Positions 1 through 9,071 of a DNA stretch of 64,000 nt are shown piece by piece (position 1 is the first letter of the stretch; each line of letters opens with the position of its first letter). A program made the position numbers and the translations under genes. The DNA comes from an uncultured Flavobacteriales bacterium (lineage in GTDB: Bacteria > Bacteroidota > Bacteroidia > Flavobacteriales_E > Vicingaceae), in assembly GCA_905479995.1 (NCBI GenBank), contig CAJQON010000013.1, positions 62,001-126,000 of the forward strand, read 5' to 3'. Below the pieces are notes generated by a model that saw only the letters and a program-made list of their open reading frames with translations, searched no databases and had not been told where the DNA came from.

Positions 1-1113
1 AGCTTCACTCCAACGCATAAATGGAGTTTTAATAGTATAATTTGGGTACTTTTTATAATAAAAATATCCTTTTTTATCCTGCATATTTTTAATTGTCCAA
101 GTAGCAATTGTTTTTGCAAATACACTATATTCTGTAGACAAATAAGACAAACGAGTTAGTGAAATAATTCCTTGACTCTGATTGTGAATTTCTACTGGAT
201 AAGCTTTAGGTACTCTAAAGATAGCTTGCCCATTTTTATTAAACTGTTCCTTAAAATAATAAGCAGCACCTCTTTCTAGAGCTAATTGAAACGCTTCATT
301 TTTGCCACAATATTTTATAACATAATGGATGGAATCTAGAACATATCCTTGATGAAAGTCAATTTGAACACGTTCTTTTCCTGTTATTATATTTAAACTA
401 TAATTCCAACATCCATCACTTTTTTGATGTGCAATAGTAAAGTCAGTCATTTTGCAGGCCAATGCTTTATATTTCTCATTGTTTGTAATAACATATAACC
501 GTGCATACAACTCAGCTCCAAGCATATTTGCATTATAGCAGCAATCCTGTTCTTTAGTACTATAACTAACACAATAGCCTTCCTTATTTTTTGTCCAAGC
601 TAGTTCATTTTCAGTAAACTCTCCAATACTTATTAAAACCTCTTTTGCTTTATCGTTTTTAGTAGCTTGGTAGTATTCAAAAATACCTTTGGCAATAAAT
701 CCACTAACCACTATGGTTGGTGAAAATTTTTCTAAAAATTTAACCGGACTTGCCCAATCAAAATTATACCCCCAACAATACTCCTTATAGCCATTTGTTC
801 TATTGTCTAATAACCAATTAAAGAAAAACTCCATTTTTTGCAATGTTGATTCATCTTTATTTTGCTGGTATTGAAGCGAGTAAGCATGCAAAAACAATCC
901 TATTGCTTTTGGGTTATACGCCTTTTTTATCCCTAATAAACCTCTAATATTAAATGGATTCCTTTTCTGAAATTGAATGGCTAAAACAGGCCCCCATTTG
1001 CCTAACCAATGAAATGGCCAAGAAGAATTTAAAGTATCATAAGGATCATACCCTTTAAAGTTTTCGGATTCAACATAGTGCTGAAGTTGATTTAAAGCTG
1101 TTTGGATACTCAC
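1..1113 (-). CDS. Polysaccharide-locus protein with alpha/alpha-toroid character, C-terminus cut off
   Basis: A reading frame of 371 codons runs open to the window edge, so the C-terminus is missing. It starts with GTG directly after the TAA of the upstream oxidoreductase gene, with a good AAAGGAG ribosome site five bases before the GTG, so translation is probably coupled. The product has no signal peptide. It is rich in helices, aromatic residues and Trp (for example SSWPFHWLGKWGP and EYCWGYNFDW), as seen in (alpha/alpha) toroid proteins of surface-polysaccharide loci. Some relatives of this kind carry the misleading name 'delta-aminolevulinic acid dehydratase'. The neighbouring two-domain oxidoreductase supports a role in polysaccharide assembly or modification. 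I cannot name a substrate, and the family call is inference from composition and context. Confidence 0.6.
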   Translation of the reverse strand, partial: MSIQTALNQLQHYVESENFKGYDPYDTLNSSWPFHWLGKWGPVLAIQFQKRNPFNIRGLLGIKKAYNPKAIGLFLHAYSLQYQQNKDESTLQKMEFFFNWLLDNRTNGYKEYCWGYNFDWASPVKFLEKFSPTIVVSGFIAKGIFEYYQATKNDKAKEVLISIGEFTENELAWTKNKEGYCVSYSTKEQDCCYNANMLGAELYARLYVITNNEKYKALACKMTDFTIAHQKSDGCWNYSLNIITGKERVQIDFHQGYVLDSIHYVIKYCGKNEAFQLALERGAAYYFKEQFNKNGQAIFRVPKAYPVEIHNQSQGIISLTRLSYLSTEYSVFAKTIATWTIKNMQDKKGYFYYKKYPNYTIKTPFMRWSEA

Positions 1114-3219
1114 TTATTCTCCTTTAATTTTATCCAACACATCAAATGTAGCTTTAGTTGATTGGTAACATTCCTCAAAAGAGATTGGTAATGATTTACC
1201 CAACTTAATTGCTTCTACAAACAATTCTAATTCTTTAACATGCCCTTTATCTTGAGCAGACTTCTTTGTCTTTGTTCCATTTGGCCCCAATATATCTATT
1301 GATTTAAAGTCGTCTATCACTATACTTTTTTCTCCACAAAACACTTCTAAATATTCTTTACTAAGTTTTTTACTGCCATTAGAAAAATATGAAATACTAG
1401 CGATACTTCCATTTTTAAAAGCTAAACTGATGCTAACAGTATCGTTTAAATTATTGGCATCTTTAAGCGCATTAGCTTCTACTTTAATAATTTCAGAACC
1501 TGCAATAAAGGCACACAAATCAATAAAGTGACAGGCTTCTCCAATAATTCTACCTCCACCAATTTTTGGATCTTGTGTCCAATGTGTCGAAGGTAGCTTC
1601 CCTGCATTTACCCTATAATTAATTGCCTTAGGCAAATCGTTGAGAAGCTCTTTTTTTAGTGAAATTATTTGTGGAGAAAACCTTCTATTAAAGCCCACCA
1701 TTAACTGTCCTTTACTTTCACTTTCAGCTAAACGAATTTCTTCCAATTCTTCCTTTGTTAAGCATAAAGGTTTTTCAACGAATACATTTTTATTTTCTTT
1801 TAAAGCCGCTATTACAGAGTTGGCATGCAAGTTATGGGGCGTTGCAATAAATACGGTATTAATATTTTTATCGTTAATTACTAAATCTGCCTTTCCGGTA
1901 CAATTATCGAAGCCAAATTTATTGGCTACATTTTTAGCTGTAGTTGCACGAGCCGTGGCTACATTTACCAAGTTAATTTCCTTTAAATTGGGCAATAAGA
2001 AATTTTGAGCAAAAGATCCTGCACCAATAAATCCAATGTTAATTTCTGCTGGATTATATGATTTAGTATTTAATTGAACATGTTGTTTCAATTCTTTAGA
2101 GCTATCATATTCCAACACCATACCGCACAAATGCTCAGACCTATCAACGATTAATTGATAAGCTTCTTTGGCTTGTTCAAATTTAAATTGATGACTCATC
2201 AAATTTTCTACATCTAATTTTCCTGCAACCACTAATTCAACAAAAGCCTGCATGTTTCTGTTTTCTGTCCAGCGTACATAACCAATAGGATAATCCATTC
2301 CTTTTTGCTCATAATCTGTATCATAACGACCAGGACCATAAGATGAAGACATTCTTAAATCCAATTCTTTTGCAAAATAATTTTTACGATTAAACCCAGT
2401 AGGAACAGCACCAACAATTACAATTTTAGCCTTTTTCCGAGCAATAATTCCTGCAAAATTAATGGGCTCTAAAGAAGAAGTTCCTGCTGTAATAATAACA
2501 GAGTCGGCTCCATAACCATGCGTAATTTGTTCAATTACATTTTCAATACCATCGTTATTAGAATTGTAAGCATGTTTCAATCCATTCTTTTTGGCTAAAT
2601 CTACTTGATTTTGATCAATATCTAAAGCAATAACATTAACACCAGCTGCTGTTAATAACTGAACAGTTAATTGTCCAACTATCCCTAAACCTATTACTAC
2701 AGAACTTTCTCCTAAGCTAACTTCAGCTTGCCGAACGCCTTGCATGGCAATGGCTCCGATTGTCGCAAAAGCAGCACTTTTTACATGCTTGGGATCTGAT
2801 ATTTTTACGCATAAATTTTTAGGTACCACTACTACTTCAGCATGATTAGCTGTTGCTCCACCACAGGCTACAAAATCTCCAACTTTAATATTCTTTATAT
2901 CTTCTCCTACTGCTATAACCTGGCCCGAACAACTATAACCTAATGGGCTTGGTGATTCTAATTTATTCATCACCATTTTATAGGTTTTCATAACGCCAAA
3001 TGTTTTTGCCGATGTTATTACCTTTTTTACTTCTTCTTTTCTAGATTTTGCTTTTCCAATATAGCTAAGTCTTGCGTCTTTTACGGTTTTACCCTCTGTA
3101 CCTGCACTAATTACGGAGTAATGGGTTCTTACCATTACATCACCGTTCCCCAAAGCAGGAAATGGCACCTCAAGCAATTGCATGTATCCATCTTTTAAAT
3201 TCTGAGTCAGTTGCTCCAT
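1114..3219 (-). CDS. Two-domain oxidoreductase (zinc-type dehydrogenase fused to Gfo/Idh/MocA)
   Basis: This is a cytoplasmic 701-residue fusion. Residues about 1-375 are a medium-chain, zinc-binding-type alcohol dehydrogenase with the NAD(P) loop GLGIVGQLTVQLL near residue 177. Residues from about 390 onward are a Gfo/Idh/MocA dehydrogenase with a second dinucleotide loop (IGFIGAGSFAQ) and the family EKPL motif near residue 480. The two-domain architecture is common in surface-polysaccharide clusters of Bacteroidota and other bacteria, where it is thought to act on nucleotide-linked sugars. The exact reaction is unknown. The gene is followed without a gap by the toroid-like protein gene. A TATCTTTG box lies 23 bases upstream of the start. 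Confidence 0.85.
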   Translation of the reverse strand: MEQLTQNLKDGYMQLLEVPFPALGNGDVMVRTHYSVISAGTEGKTVKDARLSYIGKAKSRKEEVKKVITSAKTFGVMKTYKMVMNKLESPSPLGYSCSGQVIAVGEDIKNIKVGDFVACGGATANHAEVVVVPKNLCVKISDPKHVKSAAFATIGAIAMQGVRQAEVSLGESSVVIGLGIVGQLTVQLLTAAGVNVIALDIDQNQVDLAKKNGLKHAYNSNNDGIENVIEQITHGYGADSVIITAGTSSLEPINFAGIIARKKAKIVIVGAVPTGFNRKNYFAKELDLRMSSSYGPGRYDTDYEQKGMDYPIGYVRWTENRNMQAFVELVVAGKLDVENLMSHQFKFEQAKEAYQLIVDRSEHLCGMVLEYDSSKELKQHVQLNTKSYNPAEINIGFIGAGSFAQNFLLPNLKEINLVNVATARATTAKNVANKFGFDNCTGKADLVINDKNINTVFIATPHNLHANSVIAALKENKNVFVEKPLCLTKEELEEIRLAESESKGQLMVGFNRRFSPQIISLKKELLNDLPKAINYRVNAGKLPSTHWTQDPKIGGGRIIGEACHFIDLCAFIAGSEIIKVEANALKDANNLNDTVSISLAFKNGSIASISYFSNGSKKLSKEYLEVFCGEKSIVIDDFKSIDILGPNGTKTKKSAQDKGHVKELELFVEAIKLGKSLPISFEECYQSTKATFDVLDKIKGE

Positions 3220-3242
3220 ATTATCTCAAGTTCCGTATGTAA

Positions 3243-3250
3243 CAAAGATA
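3243..3250 (-). promoter_or_regulatory. Possible -7 promoter element of the oxidoreductase gene
   Basis: On the minus strand this reads TATCTTTG, a full match to the Bacteroidota -7 element TAnnTTTG, placed to give a leader of about 17 bases. No TTG was found at the proper -33 distance, so the call rests on one element. Confidence 0.35.
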
Positions 3251-3334
3251 AAAAATATTAACTTATTCCTAGTGTTAGTTTGTGGAAACAAGCTATACAA
3301 CTCCCTAAATTATTGACTTTATATAAATAACAAT

Positions 3335-5197
3335 TTAATCAATATACATCTTATACCACTCTTGAAAAGAAATTAAGGCATAAATTAAAGCTGAATTATC
3401 TTCGCTACCATTTAAGTGAGCCTCAATGTACTTTTCAATATCAGCCATTGCAAAACCACTTAAGTCATTAAGCAACTCTCTATCCAATAGTTCGTTTATT
3501 TTTTCTCTATTGCTAAATATACTTCTCAATGGCATACCAAAACCTGCTTTTCTTCTATTGGTCACATAATTTGGTAAATCCTTTTTAAAAGCATCTTTTA
3601 AAATTATTTTAGTTGTACCAGTGTTACTCAGCTTGTATTTTCTAGGAATAGTATGAGCAAAGTCAATAATTCGATGATCTAAAAATGGAACCCTCCCTTC
3701 CACTCCATTCGCCATGGTCATCCGATCTAAATAAGCTACATTTTTTTGGAGAAAATTTTCGTATTCAAAAGTTTTAAAACAATCGTAAGGATTTTTCCCT
3801 TCAGGAAAATAATTACTTAAAAACTGTGTGGTTATTTCAGTATCTCCGTTATATACCGACAAGGAATTTTCAAAGTCTCCAACAATGGTGTATAAGCCAA
3901 ATTTGTAATTTGGATAATTGTAGTATTTACCCAATTTATGTAAATACCTTCTAAAAGCTTTAAACTTTCCATTGCCTTGATCTAATGAATGTCCCATTTT
4001 TGCAAATGAGTTTGACATTGGCATTTTACTTAACCAACCATCCAATAAGGCCATTTGATGTCCAGCATAGCCCATAAACAATTCATCGGCCCCCATACCA
4101 CTTAAAATTACCTTAGATTTTTTTGCTGCTTTTTCTGTAATTAAAAAAGAAGGTATTTGAGAGCCATCGGCAATTAAATCATCACTATACTTAAGTGTAT
4201 TTTTAATTTGATCTAAATTGGTGTTATCACTTCCAATGGCAACTTCGCTCATAGTTAATCCCCATTCTTTCGCCAATTGTTGGGCGTAATAAAAATCGGA
4301 AGTTGTTCCTTCGTTTTTTAGATCTTTCGCTTCCTTGCTAGCACAATAGTGTGAAATATCGGTTTTCTCTTTTAAAAAAGAAGCAATAATAGAAGAGTCC
4401 AATCCTCCAGATAAAAAAGTACCTAAAGGAACATCGGCTATTAATCGTTTTTCGGTAGCATCATGCAACAAACGTTTCAACTCAATTTGAGCATCAACAT
4501 AGCCAATATTTTTGTATTGTTGGTTATTACTTGGATCCCAGTATTTTTTAATCTCAAACGAATTGTTGCTAAAATCGTAAGTAGCAAAATGAGCAGGGGG
4601 AAGCCTATTAATCCCTTTAAATAAGGTCTCATTTCCTGGTGAGTATTTAAATACAAAATACTTTTGAAGGTTTTCTGCTGCTAACTCTGCATTGATGCCA
4701 GACTTGAGTATCGATTTAATTTCTGAACCAAAAACTAACGATTCATTTTGAAAGGAAAAATACAAAGGCTTTACTCCTGCACGGTCTCTAATTAAAAAGA
4801 GCTTATTCACATTTTCATCCAAAATCGCTATAGAAAAATCGCCATTTAGTAAATCAATAAACGACATTCCTTTTTGCTGGTAGAGCTTTAAAATAACCTC
4901 CGTATCCGTATCAGAGTTAAATGCTTCATTTTTTAAATACTCTTGCCTTAATTCTTTGTAATTATAGACCTCTCCGTTATAAACGAGGTGTATTTTTTTA
5001 TCTGCTGAAATAAATGGTTGATTTCCTTTTGTAGATAAATCTAAGATACTCAACCTAGTATGACCTAAGCCTACCTGATGGTTAGCAATAGTTGTTTCAT
5101 ACTTACCAATCGCATCAGGCCCTCTATGCCCAATCGAATTGATCATCTCATCGATAGGTAATTTATTGGAAGCTATATAACCGGTTAATCCGCACAT
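3335..5197 (-). CDS. asnB: Asparagine synthase, glutamine-hydrolysing
   Basis: It makes asparagine (or an amidated sugar or amino acid) from aspartate, ATP and glutamine in the cytoplasm. The 620-residue protein begins MCGLTGY, so after Met removal Cys2 is the nucleophile of the N-terminal glutaminase domain. RLSILDLS and YNGEVYNY are typical of that domain. The synthetase domain has the PP-loop SGGLDSS near residue 262, then SGMGADELFMGY and GVEGRVPFLDH. Its place just upstream of polysaccharide genes on the same strand leaves open that it amidates a uronic acid of a surface glycan rather than serving general asparagine supply; many polysaccharide loci carry such a copy. All catalytic motifs are intact. 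Confidence 0.92.
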   Translation of the reverse strand: MCGLTGYIASNKLPIDEMINSIGHRGPDAIGKYETTIANHQVGLGHTRLSILDLSTKGNQPFISADKKIHLVYNGEVYNYKELRQEYLKNEAFNSDTDTEVILKLYQQKGMSFIDLLNGDFSIAILDENVNKLFLIRDRAGVKPLYFSFQNESLVFGSEIKSILKSGINAELAAENLQKYFVFKYSPGNETLFKGINRLPPAHFATYDFSNNSFEIKKYWDPSNNQQYKNIGYVDAQIELKRLLHDATEKRLIADVPLGTFLSGGLDSSIIASFLKEKTDISHYCASKEAKDLKNEGTTSDFYYAQQLAKEWGLTMSEVAIGSDNTNLDQIKNTLKYSDDLIADGSQIPSFLITEKAAKKSKVILSGMGADELFMGYAGHQMALLDGWLSKMPMSNSFAKMGHSLDQGNGKFKAFRRYLHKLGKYYNYPNYKFGLYTIVGDFENSLSVYNGDTEITTQFLSNYFPEGKNPYDCFKTFEYENFLQKNVAYLDRMTMANGVEGRVPFLDHRIIDFAHTIPRKYKLSNTGTTKIILKDAFKKDLPNYVTNRRKAGFGMPLRSIFSNREKINELLDRELLNDLSGFAMADIEKYIEAHLNGSEDNSALIYALISFQEWYKMYID

Positions 5198-5202
5198 TAA
5201 TG

Positions 5203-5210
5203 CAAAGGTA
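5203..5210 (-). promoter_or_regulatory. Possible -7 promoter element of asnB
   Basis: The minus strand reads TACCTTTG (TAnnTTTG consensus) only five bases before the asnB ATG, which would place the transcript start at or next to the ATG. No matching TTG is seen at -33. A small inverted repeat (catcta / tagatg) lies at 5254-5268. Confidence 0.3.
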
Positions 5211-5303
5211 AAAGAAATCGTTTACTATATGAGCTTTGATTTAAAATAGCATACATCTATTATAGATGAATTTAAACATATCATTTTAAGCTAAAAAAGA
5301 AGT

Positions 5304-5338
5304 AAAAAAAAGCCGAGCAAAAATTGCTCGGCTTTTTT
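5304..5338 (-). terminator. Rho-independent terminator of the seven-gene exported-protein operon
   Basis: A perfect 10-bp stem (AGCCGAGCAA pairs with TTGCTCGGCT) has a three-base loop and is flanked by A and T runs. On the minus strand it follows the stop of the beta-barrel gene by about 20 bases and ends in a T run. Confidence 0.9.
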
Positions 5339-5356
5339 ATATCGTAAAACTTTAAG

Positions 5357-6010
5357 TTACTCTTTTGAGCTTCCTCCAAATCTTATTCCAATTTTAACAG
5401 CTAGTCTTAAATCAACTGCTAAAGCATTACCTAAATAAGGTGTATAAACTTCTTCATCAAAAGTATCCAAAACATCTGCTTCAGCTACAGGATTAGAGTA
5501 AGTAATATCACTCATGATAAATTTACCTATTCCTCCAGTTACTTCTAAAAATAACGCTCCGCTAGTCTTCCACTTATAACCTGCCATTGCTCCAAGAGAT
5601 AATCCCGTTGAAGAAACATCCGTTTGTTGAAATGAAATACCGGTTAGATTAAGCGGATCAGGGTCAGCTCCATAGAAACTATTTCCATTTGAACTTGAAG
5701 ATCTATACTTCCCATAAATTCCAATATAAATACCATCGTTCCCTTTGTTAGGAGTCATAAAGTACTTATACTCTGGAATAATGTTTAATTCAGAATAGTC
5801 CATATCACCATCTATCGTCTTGTTATCAGTTAACATGTTCTTATCTGCAAAATTCACATTTATTCCAACAGAATTATTGCTATTAATCGCATACTCATAG
5901 CCTAAACCATATTTTGAAAATGCAAAACCTAAAACATCAAGACTAACGTCATGTTGTGCTTTTACCGTAAACCCAGTTAAAACAAGGGCTATTATTGCTA
6001 TTTTTTTCAT
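5357..6010 (-). CDS. Small outer-membrane beta-barrel protein
   Basis: The 217-residue protein has a signal peptide (MKKIAIIALVLTGFTVKAQ) followed by alternating hydrophobic/polar strands with many Gly and aromatic residues (YGLGYEYAI, NIIPEYKYFM, GIYIGIYGKYR), and ends in strands of the kind LRLAVKIGIRFGG. This is the pattern of a small eight-stranded barrel. It resembles DUF3575-type barrels in layout, but I cannot assign a family firmly. It is the last gene of the exported-protein operon, 28 bases after the preceding gene, and is followed by a strong terminator. It may provide the outer-membrane anchor or pore of whatever the operon builds; that is inference. Confidence 0.7.
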   Translation of the reverse strand: MKKIAIIALVLTGFTVKAQHDVSLDVLGFAFSKYGLGYEYAINSNNSVGINVNFADKNMLTDNKTIDGDMDYSELNIIPEYKYFMTPNKGNDGIYIGIYGKYRSSSSNGNSFYGADPDPLNLTGISFQQTDVSSTGLSLGAMAGYKWKTSGALFLEVTGGIGKFIMSDITYSNPVAEADVLDTFDEEVYTPYLGNALAVDLRLAVKIGIRFGGSSKE

Positions 6011-6038
6011 AATTATAATGCTTTAAATAAGTTGCTAA

Positions 6039-6989
6039 TTAATAAATTGACTTATACGTTACATTTGCTTTAGGTCCTTTACCATAAGCAACACCAATAG
6101 CTTTAATAGCAGCTATACGCTCACTTTCTTGAGCTTGTTCCTTAACTGTATATTTCCATTCTCTAGCATCAATTTGCTTCACTTTAGCAGCAATTTTATT
6201 AGATAAAGTTCTTGCTTGAGCAGCACATGCAGCATCTGGATTAATAGAAGCTAACATTGCTCCAGCTTCTTCAGCAGCAGCCATATCTTGAGCTGCATTC
6301 CAAATACCTGTAGCTTTTTGCAATTTTTCTTTACACTCTAAATCGATTTGTTTTTGGAAAATCGGTTTAATTGCATTCATTGCTTTAGTATAACACTCTT
6401 CACAAGCACTAGGAACTGCAGACAACTTAAAGATAGCAGCTTTATATTTTTGTTGATCTGCTAAAGTATTTGCTTCTTTAATAATCAAATCACAGTTATC
6501 TTTATAATACTGAATGATTTTTTCCTTTCCCTTTTTCACAAAAGCTTGTAAATCTGGATTACCAGCTTTCAACCTTTTAAGAGCTGAATTATAAGCTTTA
6601 GTTGGGTTAGTACCTACTCCTTTTAAAGAAACTGTTTCACTAGCAAACATTGTTCCTTCGAAACCATCACCTATATATAAAGTAACATCTAAGTTATAAG
6701 CATGCATTGGTGGTGGTCCTGGTAAAATATCTTTTGTCATTACAGCTACGTTAGCCGAAATAATAAATCGAGTATTATATGGACTTCCTCCTAACCCATT
6801 TTTCGTTACTACTTGCTTTAACTTATTCGTTAGCATTTTTCTCGAAGCCTTTGGCATTCCATCAATTGTTGGTGGAACCCATGATGTTAACATAATTCTA
6901 TTTTCATCTTTACTAGCCGTCTGTCCAAAAGAGATAGTGGTAGATAGAGCAAAAATTGAAGCAAGAATAATTGTACTTAATTTTTTCAT
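6039..6989 (-). CDS. Exported protein of unknown function
   Basis: The 316-residue protein has a signal peptide ending SFGQ. The N-terminal half is a mixed alpha/beta region with the line SLKGVGTNPTKAYNSALKRL, similar in pattern to the 'G-x-G...A...A' signature of LPP20/CsgG-type envelope domains. The second half is helical and looks like a degenerate TPR (ANTLADQQKYKAAIFKLSAV) with paired cysteines in SACEECYTKAM and further Cys residues. The C-terminus is basic. It sits between the DUF6175-like gene and the barrel gene, with gaps under 30 bases, so co-expression is very likely. I do not recognise a characterised homologue. Confidence 0.7.
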   Translation of the reverse strand: MKKLSTIILASIFALSTTISFGQTASKDENRIMLTSWVPPTIDGMPKASRKMLTNKLKQVVTKNGLGGSPYNTRFIISANVAVMTKDILPGPPPMHAYNLDVTLYIGDGFEGTMFASETVSLKGVGTNPTKAYNSALKRLKAGNPDLQAFVKKGKEKIIQYYKDNCDLIIKEANTLADQQKYKAAIFKLSAVPSACEECYTKAMNAIKPIFQKQIDLECKEKLQKATGIWNAAQDMAAAEEAGAMLASINPDAACAAQARTLSNKIAAKVKQIDAREWKYTVKEQAQESERIAAIKAIGVAYGKGPKANVTYKSIY

Positions 6990-7012
6990 AGTGTTTTTTT
7001 TAAAAAATGTTT

Positions 7013-7966
7013 TTATTTACCTCCAAGGATAATTGTAGCACGCCCTAAACCTTTCATTACTAATTTGTTTGGAATAAGATAAGGTTCTTTTTTAAGCATC
7101 TTACTTAATCCTTTTGCAAACTTTCTAGTATCCATAGCTCTACCTTTTGCATCGTAAAGTGGTATTCTTACTTGCTCAAATAATGCCATAGTTTCAGTCA
7201 TGTCAGTTGTGTTAAATCTTCCTTTTACAGTGTTATCTGCCATCCAATCTTCAATAATCGTGCCTAACTCATCATCACCATAATCTTCACTCTCTAAATC
7301 ACCATACCAATCATCCCAAGTCTGAACTCTTACAATAACTTCTCTTCCATTTTCAAACATATCATCAAAATAAGCTTGAAGTGTTGAGTTAAAGTTATCA
7401 ATGTGAGATGTTACTGCTTCAGATAACAATACAGATACTTCAGCAGTCATTGAAGGAGCCCCTGTTCCTTGAGCACCAGCAATTTGCTTATCAGTATAAG
7501 AATCTAACCCTTGTAAAATAAATGTTACTGATTTTTTAGGTCCAGTTTTATTAATTTTCCAAGTCAATTGCATAATAATATCTGCTTTAGCTACTTTTTT
7601 CAAAGCATCTATAGGATTTTCGTTTACGCTAGCTCCAGATTCTTTTGAAGACCTCATATTATCTTCTGCTGCATTAGACTCTAATGTTTTCATTGCTGAC
7701 TCTAAATTCTTTAACGGGAAACCTCTTTCGGCCATCATTCCATTAATAGAAGAAATCACAAGTAATACATCTGTATTCTCTTGCATCGCTCTTTTATAAT
7801 CTGGAATTTTCACCTTAGTTCCTTGATTATCAAATTCCATCATATATCCATTAAGGTTACACCAGTTATCACTAGGTACAACCATAATAGTAGGTTTTTT
7901 AGCTTGTCCGAAGCTTACTGTAATTCCTGCTACAATAAGACTAAGTAATAGTATTGTCTTTTTCAT
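7013..7966 (-). CDS. Exported DUF6175-like protein with a possible CsgG/TolB-like fold
   Basis: The 317-residue protein has a signal peptide ending SFGQ. The mature part begins KKPTIMVVPSDNWC and later has KADIIMQLTWKI followed by SVTFILQGLDSYTDKQIAGAQ and a helix near SEAVTSHIDNF. This order (beta strand with 'MVVPS', a helix, 'aDiim' strand, a strand describing a variant, 'av.shi' helix) resembles the DUF6175 family and, more distantly, CsgG/TolB-N-type envelope proteins. An acidic stretch (DLESEDYGDDELGTIIEDW) lies near residue 225. The DUF assignment is from memory of the sequence pattern and was not searched. It is in the middle of the exported-protein operon. Confidence 0.65.
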   Translation of the reverse strand: MKKTILLLSLIVAGITVSFGQAKKPTIMVVPSDNWCNLNGYMMEFDNQGTKVKIPDYKRAMQENTDVLLVISSINGMMAERGFPLKNLESAMKTLESNAAEDNMRSSKESGASVNENPIDALKKVAKADIIMQLTWKINKTGPKKSVTFILQGLDSYTDKQIAGAQGTGAPSMTAEVSVLLSEAVTSHIDNFNSTLQAYFDDMFENGREVIVRVQTWDDWYGDLESEDYGDDELGTIIEDWMADNTVKGRFNTTDMTETMALFEQVRIPLYDAKGRAMDTRKFAKGLSKMLKKEPYLIPNKLVMKGLGRATIILGGK

Positions 7967-8001
7967 AATTGTTATTTTTATCTTGTTTTTAGTTAGTTAA
8001 A

Positions 8002-8508
8002 TTATTTTGGCATAATGCCATCTTGAATCATTCGTGCTTTTAGCTTTGCTCTTTGCACTCTGATGATAACACCATAAGTAACTTGATCTCCAGCCTTTTT
8101 TCTTCCAGCAACAACTGAAAAGTGCATATCAGAACCATCTTCTCCTGTTATAAATTCAGTATAAGGACCTGCGTCTGCAAAGAAAGCATTAAAATAATCT
8201 TCTTTTTTCTCACGTATGTTAGGGTCAAATAAAACTGGTTTTCCGTTACACCCTTTGTTACTTATTACTCCTTTGAATAGCACATCTCTTAGGCCATTTT
8301 TTTTGGCTTGCTCTACAGCATCCTCTCTATTTCTTCCACTTCCCCAACCTTTTACAGTTTGAGAACCATCGCCTTCAACACCTATACATTCAGTTTCATA
8401 AGTATAGTTTCCAGCACCTTTCATTTGTGTACTTCCACAAGAAGAAACTGAAAGACTTAAAACAGCTACACTAACTGCAGCTCCTAATAATAATGTTATT
8501 TTTTTCAT
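8002..8508 (-). CDS. Lipoprotein with an LPP20-like domain, paralogue of the next upstream gene
   Basis: The 168-residue protein has a lipobox (SVSSCGS) about 24 residues from the start. The mature domain contains YETECIGVEGDG, then GWGSGRNREDAVEQAKKNG, then DVLFKGVISNKGC and a C-terminal strand VTYGVIIRVQ. The repeated 'G.G....A...Ak..a' pattern is like that of LPP20-type lipoproteins. The 176-residue product of the upstream gene aligns over almost the whole length with conserved cysteines, so the two arose by tandem duplication; only this copy is a lipoprotein. Function unknown; probably envelope-anchored. Confidence 0.7.
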   Translation of the reverse strand: MKKITLLLGAAVSVAVLSLSVSSCGSTQMKGAGNYTYETECIGVEGDGSQTVKGWGSGRNREDAVEQAKKNGLRDVLFKGVISNKGCNGKPVLFDPNIREKKEDYFNAFFADAGPYTEFITGEDGSDMHFSVVAGRKKAGDQVTYGVIIRVQRAKLKARMIQDGIMPK

Positions 8509-8519
8509 AATTGTAGTTT

Positions 8520-9050
8520 TTAAAATCCTGAAGATAATCCTTTAATTACACCAGCTGCTTCTAAATCTTTTCTTAAAGCATTAGAATTCACTGTAACTAT
8601 AACTCCAACTTTATATTTGTATCCTTTAATTTTAACTGCAATTACTTCTGGAGTTGCGTCTGCAGAATGAGATACAAACTTCATGTATTTACCTCCGTTA
8701 ACGTCAAAGAAGTTATCAAAAAACTCTTTCTTTTGCTCACCTACAGTAGGATCTGTAACTAATGCTTTTTGATTTGTACATCCTTGTCCTCCACCTGCAT
8801 AACCTTGAAAAACAATACCATGAACAGCGTTTTTCTTCGCTTGAGCATTTGCAACACTAGCTTTTTTAGAATACGACCACACTTTAATTACTTTAGTACC
8901 TGGCTTACCTATTCCAACACATTCTATTTCATATTTCCAAGCTTCTGTATCTTTCTGAGCTTTTTTAGTTTTGTTAATCTGTGCATTTGATGTTAATGCA
9001 AATGCAACCATTGCTACCCCAAGAGCTGCTTTTTTAATCATGTTTTTCAT
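8520..9050 (-). CDS. Exported paralogue of the neighbouring LPP20-like lipoprotein
   Basis: The 176-residue protein has a cleavable signal peptide (ending TSNAQ) rather than a lipobox. Shared landmarks with the downstream lipoprotein are YEIECVGIG against YETECIGVE, NAQAKKNAVHGIVFQG against EQAKKNGLRDVLFKG, GCTNQKALVTDPTV against GCNGKPVLFDPNI, and KKEFFDNFF against KEDYFNAFF. The mature N-terminus is lysine-rich (INKTKKAQK). The genes are 11 bases apart. One soluble and one lipid-anchored copy suggests a heteromeric assembly, but that is inference. Confidence 0.7.
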   Translation of the reverse strand: MKNMIKKAALGVAMVAFALTSNAQINKTKKAQKDTEAWKYEIECVGIGKPGTKVIKVWSYSKKASVANAQAKKNAVHGIVFQGYAGGGQGCTNQKALVTDPTVGEQKKEFFDNFFDVNGGKYMKFVSHSADATPEVIAVKIKGYKYKVGVIVTVNSNALRKDLEAAGVIKGLSSGF

Positions 9051-9071
9051 AGTTTATAATTTTTAATGTTC

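Noticed and set aside
1640-2008. Open frame of 122 codons on the plus strand inside the two-domain oxidoreductase gene
   Set aside because: It is antisense to strong, motif-bearing coding sequence, has a low-complexity Phe/Leu/Ser-rich composition and no recognisable domain.
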